Shown: piece after piece, positions 57,369-64,000 of the stretch | Layout of the letters: each line of letters begins with the position of its first letter | Position numbering within the stretch: position 1 is the stretch's first letter | Assembly: GCA_015067025.1 (NCBI GenBank) | Contig: SVNC01000003.1 | Span: forward strand, 1 to 64,000 | DNA: 64,000 bases | Direction of reading: 5' to 3' | Origin: Oscillospiraceae bacterium | GTDB lineage: Bacteria; Bacillota; Clostridia; Oscillospirales; Ruminococcaceae | The notes under the pieces: model-generated | Told to the model about the DNA's origin: nothing | The model's database searches: none | What the model saw: the letters and a program-made list of their open reading frames with translations, nothing else | Program-made: the position numbers and the translations under genes

Positions 57369-59542
57369 TATAACTTACCTGCTCTTTCTGCATTGATAAC
57401 GCCTGCGACCTTTTCAATTCTCAGGATTATATTCTTAAGCTGTTCCGCGCCGCTGACTTCAACTGTTACTGTAATATTAGCGTTACCGTTCTTAAGCTTA
57501 TGGGCGTTTATTTCATAGATCGGCAGACGATTTGCGGCAATAAGAGTGGTAACGTCCGCAATGAGTGCGGTTCTGTCTTCGGCAATTATATCGATAGTTG
57601 CTCTGAAAAAGCTACTCATACTGCCTGCCCACTGGGCTTTTATCCATCTGTCTTTGTTTTCGCTTTCAAGACCGATCGATACGTTTTTACAGTCGCATTT
57701 GTGAATCTTTACACCGTAGCCTCTTGTGATAAAGCCTATGATCTCATCACCCGGAAGTGGCGTACAACACTGGGCAAAATTTACTACACAGTCATCAATG
57801 CCGTCAAGGACGACTCCGCCCTTCTGTGCCTTTTTATTATAATGAGAGATCGTTTCTTCAACATCGACGGGCTGAGATGCCTGCATCAGTTTCTGTTGCT
57901 TTATCTGTTCTTCCTTAAGTCTTGTGATAATTTTAGAAAGCTGAACACCGCCGTAACCGATAGCCGCATACAGATCTTCTACCGTATTAAGTCTTTGGCG
58001 ATGGGCTATCTGAAGGAGCAAATCATCATCGTGGGTAAGCCCGTTACGACGAAGCTCCTTCTCAAGAAGGAGAGTACCGCATTCGATATTCTCTTCTCTT
58101 CTTTCACGCTTGAACCAGGCTCTTATCTTTGCCTTTGCTTCATTGGTTCTTGCAATGTCGCCCCAGTTTCTGTTAGGGCCGTAGTTTTCGCTGTTCGTGG
58201 TTATAATCTCTACGATTTCACCTGTAACAAGCTTATGGTCAAGGGGTACCATTCTGCCGCCGACCTTCGCACCCGTCATATGGTTTCCGACCTGGGTGTG
58301 TATTGCATAGGCAAAGTCGATAATATTTGCACCTACGGGGAGTGTAATAACATCGCCCTTTGGGGTGAATACGTATACGTCATCGGGAGCAAGGTCAATT
58401 TTGATAGCTTCGGAAAGCTGTTCTACATCGTCTGCTTCCTGCTGTTGTTCAAGTAACTGTCTTATCCAGTCAAAACGCTTTTCACCGGCTACACTGCCGT
58501 TTATACCAGCCTTGTACTTCCAGTGTGCCGCGATACCGTACTGAGCGGTATTGTGCATTTCTACCGTTCTTATCTGCACCTCAAAGGGTATACCCTCTCT
58601 GCCGATAACGGTGGTATGCAAGGACTGATAGCGATTGGGCTTTGGCATTGCGATATAGTCCTTGAAGCGATAAGGCATGGGTCTGAATATATCGTGGATT
58701 ATACCAAGTACGTTATAGCACTCGATAACCGACTGTAAAATTACTCTTACCGCATAGATATCGTATATTTCGGAGAAATTCTTACCCTTTACGTATACCT
58801 TTTTATAGATACTGTAGATACTCTTTACTCTGCCTTCGATTATCGGCGGAGGCTGGATATCGGAGATACGGTCGGTAATCATTGTCTTGATCTTGTTTAT
58901 AAATGCATCACGCTCATCCTTATGGAGTGCTAACTGCTCTTCTATATCCTTAAAGCCGAAGGGATCAAGGTAGCGGAGCGATAAGTCCTCCATCTCCTCT
59001 TTGACGTCACTGATACCGAGTCTGTGAGCTATAGGAGCATAGAAATTCATAGTTTCAAGAGAAGTCTTGCACTGCTTTTCAGGAGGACGGCTCTCTAAAG
59101 TACGCATATTGTGAAGTCTGTCTGCAAGCTTTATAATAATTACACGAAGGTCCTTTGACATAGCGATAAGGATCTTTCTGATATTCTCTGCCTGCTGTTC
59201 TTCCCTCGTATTAAGGGGTACCTTACCGATCTTTGTAACGCCGTCTACAAGGCGTGCCACGTCCTCGCCGAACTTTTTCTGAAGTACGTCAAGTCCTATG
59301 TCGGTATCTTCAACCACGTCGTGTAAAAGTGCCGCACAGATAGTATCTGTATCCATGCTGAATTTGTCAACAAGGATATAAGCAACCGCTACGGGATGGG
59401 AAATGTACGGGTCGCCTGAGCTTCTTTTTACGCCTTCGTGAGCCTTGTCAGCAAGCTCATAAGCGGCTTTTATTTTTGGAATATCATAACTTTTATCAAG
59501 ACTTTCTATCTTTTCTATAAGCATTTCGATTGTGTAAACCAT
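57368..59542 (-). CDS. relA: RelA/SpoT-family bifunctional (p)ppGpp synthetase/hydrolase
   Basis: YISHPVAVAYIL...LLHDVVEDT (HD), KPNRYQSLHTTV (synthetase), TGS and ACT domains. Confidence 0.96.
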   Translation of the reverse strand: MVYTIEMLIEKIESLDKSYDIPKIKAAYELADKAHEGVKRSSGDPYISHPVAVAYILVDKFSMDTDTICAALLHDVVEDTDIGLDVLQKKFGEDVARLVDGVTKIGKVPLNTREEQQAENIRKILIAMSKDLRVIIIKLADRLHNMRTLESRPPEKQCKTSLETMNFYAPIAHRLGISDVKEEMEDLSLRYLDPFGFKDIEEQLALHKDERDAFINKIKTMITDRISDIQPPPIIEGRVKSIYSIYKKVYVKGKNFSEIYDIYAVRVILQSVIECYNVLGIIHDIFRPMPYRFKDYIAMPKPNRYQSLHTTVIGREGIPFEVQIRTVEMHNTAQYGIAAHWKYKAGINGSVAGEKRFDWIRQLLEQQQEADDVEQLSEAIKIDLAPDDVYVFTPKGDVITLPVGANIIDFAYAIHTQVGNHMTGAKVGGRMVPLDHKLVTGEIVEIITTNSENYGPNRNWGDIARTNEAKAKIRAWFKRERREENIECGTLLLEKELRRNGLTHDDDLLLQIAHRQRLNTVEDLYAAIGYGGVQLSKIITRLKEEQIKQQKLMQASQPVDVEETISHYNKKAQKGGVVLDGIDDCVVNFAQCCTPLPGDEIIGFITRGYGVKIHKCDCKNVSIGLESENKDRWIKAQWAGSMSSFFRATIDIIAEDRTALIADVTTLIAANRLPIYEINAHKLKNGNANITVTVEVSGAEQLKNIILRIEKVAGVINAERAGKL

Positions 59543-59566
59543 ATAAAAGCCTCCTTTTCTTTCAGT

Positions 59567-61588
59567 TTAATCGGTGCAGGATTTCTTTATCTTTTTAACC
59601 ACAGCACTTTGTTCGGGAGCTATCTTCTTATCTCCCTTTATAAAGTTCATTCTGCCATTCACTCTGTCCAGCTCCAGATAGCCGAATTCAGAAAATATAT
59701 GCAGACACATCATAAACAGACAATAATTTACTCCCTTTGATAGTGCCATCTGCACTGCACTGTTTATATCGTTTGTTTTTCTTATAATATCAAAGGGTAT
59801 CTTCATATTCTGAGGTGTTGGAACGATGCGGTCGTAAAGCTTTTTATCCACTTTTTCGCCTCGTAAGATCTTTTCATAGATGTTTTTTGCCGCTAAATAC
59901 TTATCCTGACTGAAATCAGATAGTCTTATATCCTTTACTCTGACGCTTACGTTCTTTGTGTTATTATATTCATTCACCTCTAAATTTGCAAGCACATCCA
60001 CTTTATCACCGATAAAGTAAGCAAATTTATCGTAGGAAAGCGTAAAGCATAAGAATTTAAGCTGTTTTCCCTTATATTCCGCTGTAAATGAAGTGTACTT
60101 ACCATCCTTTAAAGGTCTTGATGAAGTGATAACGCACTCTTTCATAAGGAATAAGGGTGCAGTATTCTGTTCGCCAAAGGGCTGCATATACTGAAGGTTT
60201 TCTATCTCGCTTATTGAAATATGCTCTGCATCAGGTTCAATATCAGCTTCAATAGTCATTGCAGGCATTGATGGAAATTTTTCCGCCGCATATATGTACA
60301 TTCTCTGTCTGAATTCTTCAATGAATTCTTTTTTTATCGAAAAACCTGCCGCCTTTACGTGACCGCCGAATTTTGTCAGCAGTTCACTACAGCTTTCAAG
60401 AGCTGAGTAAATGGAAAAGCCCTCTACACTTCTTGCTGAGCCTCTCGCTTCATTACCTTCAATACCGATAACTATGCAGGGCTTTTCATAAAGCTCTAAA
60501 AGTCTTGCACTGACGATGCCGATTATTCCGCGATTCCAGCCTTCGCCGCAGACTATAAGCACTCGTTCGTTGAAAATACGTGGATTTTCCTGAAGGCTCG
60601 CTATCGCCTTTTCGAGTATATCATTTTCCGTTGTCTTGCGGCTTGTGTTAAGGTCACAAAGCTGTGTTGCAAGCATGTCAGCGGTTTTTCTGTTCTGGGC
60701 AAGTAAAAGCTGTGCCGCCACATCAGGACTGCCATATCTGCCTGCCGCATTTATTCTCGGACAAAGCCCGAAAGCGATACCTGTAGAAGTCATATCCTCA
60801 GGGTCAAGTCCTGCCGCTGATATAAGGGATAAAAGTCCCTCGTTCTCACTGTACTGCATTTCGGAAAGTCCTCTGCGGACGATTATTCTGTTTTCGCCTG
60901 TAAGGGGTACAACGTCTCCTATTGTGCCTATTGCCGCTAAATCAGCATATTGTTCAAGCATACCATCTATGTCCTGCTCCATTGCCATAATAAGCTTCAA
61001 TGCTACTGCACAACCTGCAAGGTGCTTATAGGACGAAAAATCATCCTGTCTGTGAGGGTCAACGACTGCTTCTGCCTGCGGCAGTTCCTCAGGCGGCTGA
61101 TGATGGTCGGTGACAACAAGCTTCATACCCAGTTCGTATATAAGCTTTGCTTCTTCTACCGCAGAAACGCCGTTATCCACAGTTATAATAAGGCTTGTAC
61201 CTCTGTCTGCAAGCTTTCTTACGCTATCACAGCTAAGCCCGTAGCCTTCGTCACGGGATGGAATATACCAGTCCACGTCTGCACCGAGTGCGTCAAGATA
61301 GCTGTAAAGCATCACTGTAGCGGTAACGCCGTCACAGTCGTAGTCACCGTATACCGTTATTTTTTCTTCATTCTGTATAGCTTCGTCTATAGCTTCTACC
61401 GCCTTGTCCATATCCTTTATAAGAAAAGGATCAGAAAGCGTATCGCCGTTAAAATATTCCTGTGCCATAGCTGACGTCTGTATACCACGGGACACCAGCA
61501 GGTCGCAGATAACAGCAGGAAGCTTTGTTTCCAGCATAAGGCGGTTTGATATTTGTTTGTCTATGCTTTTTACAAGCCACTTTTTCAT
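59567..61588 (-). CDS. recJ: Single-stranded-DNA-specific exonuclease RecJ
   Basis: VYGDYDCDGVTATVMLYSYL, VTDHHQP, INAAGRYGSPDVAAQLLL, GGHVKAAGF. Confidence 0.95.
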   Translation of the reverse strand: MKKWLVKSIDKQISNRLMLETKLPAVICDLLVSRGIQTSAMAQEYFNGDTLSDPFLIKDMDKAVEAIDEAIQNEEKITVYGDYDCDGVTATVMLYSYLDALGADVDWYIPSRDEGYGLSCDSVRKLADRGTSLIITVDNGVSAVEEAKLIYELGMKLVVTDHHQPPEELPQAEAVVDPHRQDDFSSYKHLAGCAVALKLIMAMEQDIDGMLEQYADLAAIGTIGDVVPLTGENRIIVRRGLSEMQYSENEGLLSLISAAGLDPEDMTSTGIAFGLCPRINAAGRYGSPDVAAQLLLAQNRKTADMLATQLCDLNTSRKTTENDILEKAIASLQENPRIFNERVLIVCGEGWNRGIIGIVSARLLELYEKPCIVIGIEGNEARGSARSVEGFSIYSALESCSELLTKFGGHVKAAGFSIKKEFIEEFRQRMYIYAAEKFPSMPAMTIEADIEPDAEHISISEIENLQYMQPFGEQNTAPLFLMKECVITSSRPLKDGKYTSFTAEYKGKQLKFLCFTLSYDKFAYFIGDKVDVLANLEVNEYNNTKNVSVRVKDIRLSDFSQDKYLAAKNIYEKILRGEKVDKKLYDRIVPTPQNMKIPFDIIRKTNDINSAVQMALSKGVNYCLFMMCLHIFSEFGYLELDRVNGRMNFIKGDKKIAPEQSAVVKKIKKSCTD

Positions 61589-61623
61589 ATTCTATCCACG
61601 CTTTCAATGATCCTTAATAGAAA

Positions 61624-62502
61624 TTATATCTGACTGATAAGCTCCTTAAGCTCTTCTCTTGTAAACTTATATTTCTTGTCGCAGAAATGACAGCATACCT
61701 CTGTTTCAGGATCTTCCTCTGCAAGCTTTGTAAGCTCTTCCTTACCGAGTGCAACAAGCACCTTTTCGGTTCTTTCTCTTGAACAGTCACATCCGTAAAC
61801 TGCGTCCCAGCTGTCAAGTATCTCGCCACCAAGTCCCTTGAGTCCTTTAAGGGCAATCTCATCAGGCGTCATACCATCTTCAAGCATAGTAGTCACCGAT
61901 TGCATATCCTTGATGTTTTCTTCAATAAAATCTATAGCAGCCTCATTTACGGGAGGTACAAGCTGAATTATATATCCGCCTGCTCTTTTAATGGTAAGGT
62001 CGGTATCCACAAGTACGCCTAAAGCACATACTGTAGGTATCTGCTCACTTACTGCATAATACTGGGTTATATCAAAGGCGATCTCACCGCTTACTATCGG
62101 TATCTGTCCCATATAAGGCTCTTTAAGACCAAGGTCCTTTATTACCGCTAAGTAACCGTCTCTGCCGACGATGCCACCCACATTCAGCTTGCCGTTAGCT
62201 TCGTTCAAGGGCAGGTCTGCAAAGGGGTTATCCATACAGCATTTTACGTTGCCCCAGCAGTCTGAAACTGTGGTTATTGTACCGATACTGCCTCCGCCGT
62301 TTATTCTGAGCGTCAGTCTGTCGCCCTCGTTTTTCATAAGTGCACCCATCATACAAGCCGCAGTCGCGAGTCTTCCCGCCGCCGCTGAGGCTGTAGCTGA
62401 CGTGCCGTGTATTCTGTGTAATTCGTTTACTATATCAGTTGTATCTATAGCTGTACATAAAGCACTTCCGTCATCGGATAATGCTCTTACTATTCTTCCC
62501 AT
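61624..62502 (-). CDS. hslO: Hsp33 redox chaperone
   Basis: CDCSRERTEKVL and CHFCDKKY (redox-switch cysteines). Confidence 0.95.
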   Translation of the reverse strand: MGRIVRALSDDGSALCTAIDTTDIVNELHRIHGTSATASAAAGRLATAACMMGALMKNEGDRLTLRINGGGSIGTITTVSDCWGNVKCCMDNPFADLPLNEANGKLNVGGIVGRDGYLAVIKDLGLKEPYMGQIPIVSGEIAFDITQYYAVSEQIPTVCALGVLVDTDLTIKRAGGYIIQLVPPVNEAAIDFIEENIKDMQSVTTMLEDGMTPDEIALKGLKGLGGEILDSWDAVYGCDCSRERTEKVLVALGKEELTKLAEEDPETEVCCHFCDKKYKFTREELKELISQI

Positions 62503-62517
62503 ATTACTACCCTTCTT

Positions 62518-63264
62518 TTATTTTCTCTTTCTGCAACAAAAAAGCACCTTTTCGCTGTTTTCATCGCCCTTTTTTTCTGTCAGATATTCGTATCTGTCCA
62601 TAACCTCAAAACCTGACTGTAATAAAAGCTCCTCTATTTCTGACAAAGGAAGAGCTATCTCTGAAAAATCCTCTGCAAAACGGATATAGCTTCCGTCCTC
62701 CTGCTCGGTAAAGATATCAAGACAGATATCCACTCTGTCCTGTTCTTCTTCTGATGTGTAATAGTTCTGCCATACACAGTAGACCTTTTCAACATCATAG
62801 ACGTAAGTGTTATCCGAAAGTATCTCTCTGTGCTTTTTTACAGTATTCATGTCAAACAAAAAAAGTCCGTCAGGATCTGTAAAAAGCGAAACGGATTTAA
62901 AACAATCAAGTATATCTTCCTTGCTGTCAAGGTGATTTATGCTGTCCAGTACGCATATAGTAGTATCTATCGTACCGTACATATCGAGATTACACATATC
63001 CTGACATAAATACTCTATGCCGTCGTGATCTTTTTCCTTAGCAACGGACAGCATATCGACGCTTAGATCAACACCGATAACGTCGTAGCCAAGCTTTTTC
63101 ATCTCACGGCTGACGCTGCCTGTACCGCAGGCTAAATCAAGTAATATCCCACGCTTACCGCCGTGGGATATATTAACTCTGTCATAATATGTTGCAAGCT
63201 CTTTATAGTCTATATTTTCAGTAAGTGCGTCATAAACCGACGCAAACTGTCCATATGCCGCCAT
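62518..63264 (-). CDS. Class I SAM-dependent methyltransferase
   Basis: LLDLACGTGSVSREMKKLGYDVIGVDLSVDML. Confidence 0.92.
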   Translation of the reverse strand: MAAYGQFASVYDALTENIDYKELATYYDRVNISHGGKRGILLDLACGTGSVSREMKKLGYDVIGVDLSVDMLSVAKEKDHDGIEYLCQDMCNLDMYGTIDTTICVLDSINHLDSKEDILDCFKSVSLFTDPDGLFLFDMNTVKKHREILSDNTYVYDVEKVYCVWQNYYTSEEEQDRVDICLDIFTEQEDGSYIRFAEDFSEIALPLSEIEELLLQSGFEVMDRYEYLTEKKGDENSEKVLFCCRKRK

Positions 63265-63557
63265 TATTCTTCTTCCTTCATTCTGTCGAAGACGATGGAA
63301 TATCCGTCGTTGCCACCCTGAAGCGAGCGGTTTACACGGCTTATCGTTGCGGTGCTTGCACCTGTGATATCAACAATATCGCTGTATACGTTGCCGTTTA
63401 TTAAAAGCTTTGCAACGTGTAATCTCTGTGCCATTGACTCAAGCTCTCTTATCGTGCAGAGATCCTCAAAAAAGTCATAACATTCTTCCACAGTCTGAAG
63501 CTGTAATATAGCCTTGAAAAGCTCGTCCTTATCCTTTGAAATAAGCTTTGTATTCAT
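63264..63557 (-). CDS. YerC/YecD-type TrpR-like DNA-binding protein
   Basis: FFEDLCTIRELESMAQRLHVAKLLINGNVYSDIVDITGASTATISRVNRSLQGGNDGY. Confidence 0.9.
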   Translation of the reverse strand: MNTKLISKDKDELFKAILQLQTVEECYDFFEDLCTIRELESMAQRLHVAKLLINGNVYSDIVDITGASTATISRVNRSLQGGNDGYSIVFDRMKEEE

Positions 63558-63704
63558 AGTGTGTTTCCTTTCGTGAAAAACATTTTATGATTAAGGTTAT
63601 TGCTATATCTATTTTACCACTCTAAAGTATAAAAGTCAAGCATATTTGGTTAAATTGAGGTAATTTCAGAAATCCCGACACTATATGTAGCTTTTCCGAA
63701 AAAA

Positions 63705-64000
63705 TTATTCCTTTACCGCCTTGTTATCGTTAAAGATATCAAATACTCTTTTGTGGGTCTTACTTACTCTTATAGGCTTTAAATCGGGAGTTACAAAAAA
63801 GTGTCTTGTCTTACCCACAGCCTTTAGCTGACCATTCTCCTTGCCCGTTACCGTATAGGTGATAGTCATTTTAAAGCCGTTGAACTCTGTAATTTCAAGG
63901 TCGATAAGTACGGTTTCATCAAATCTTACTGCGTTCTTATACTCACATTCTGCGGATAAAACGGGTATCATAACACCGTCGGCTTCCATTTCGGAATAGG
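63705..64000 (-). CDS. Acyl-CoA thioesterase (4HBT fold), truncated at right edge
   Basis: YSEMEADGVMIPVLSAECEYKNAVRFDETVLIDLEI; frame is open through the window end so the ORF-track Met is internal. Confidence 0.8.
   Translation of the reverse strand, partial: YSEMEADGVMIPVLSAECEYKNAVRFDETVLIDLEITEFNGFKMTITYTVTGKENGQLKAVGKTRHFFVTPDLKPIRVSKTHKRVFDIFNDNKAVKE

Noticed and set aside
57500-58456. 318-aa plus-strand ORF
   Set aside because: Antisense shadow of relA; no RBS or recognisable domain.

Overview
A 64-kb chromosomal window from a low-GC Firmicute, probably a Clostridia/Ruminococcus-like gut or fibre-degrading bacterium (inferred from gene content; not verified). Most of it is core genome in compact operons: ligA, yunB, M18 aminopeptidase, coaE, tsaC/sua5, prfA, nifS/nifU, nifJ, lysA, ddl, a murF-like ligase, a cheA-W-R-B cluster, relA/spoT, recJ, hslO. 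Accessory genes include a secreted SGNH esterase (truncated at the left edge), a GH5 cellulase with three FN3 repeats, a heterodimeric ABC exporter, GGDEF proteins and a secreted orphan. The strongest unexplained signal is non-coding. At 29445-30536 a ~1.09-kb intergenic element is bounded by perfect 41-bp terminal inverted repeats, which extend as ~195-bp imperfect arms. Its interior holds a perfect 76-bp direct repeat and a mosaic of at least 11 short hairpins with 3-4 nt loops, some copies of which show compensatory base changes. A smaller, similarly styled palindrome cluster lies at 3181-3468. Other leads are a PBP1-like sensor fused to a LytTR output domain, an AraC-GGDEF fusion, a MurF with a membrane N-terminus, a FliK-like/FlhB-C-like pair next to che genes, and a cellulase apparently co-transcribed with cheB. 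I found no CRISPR array, rRNA, tRNA or transposase gene. All calls come from reading the sequence and the supplied ORF translations; no database search was run.
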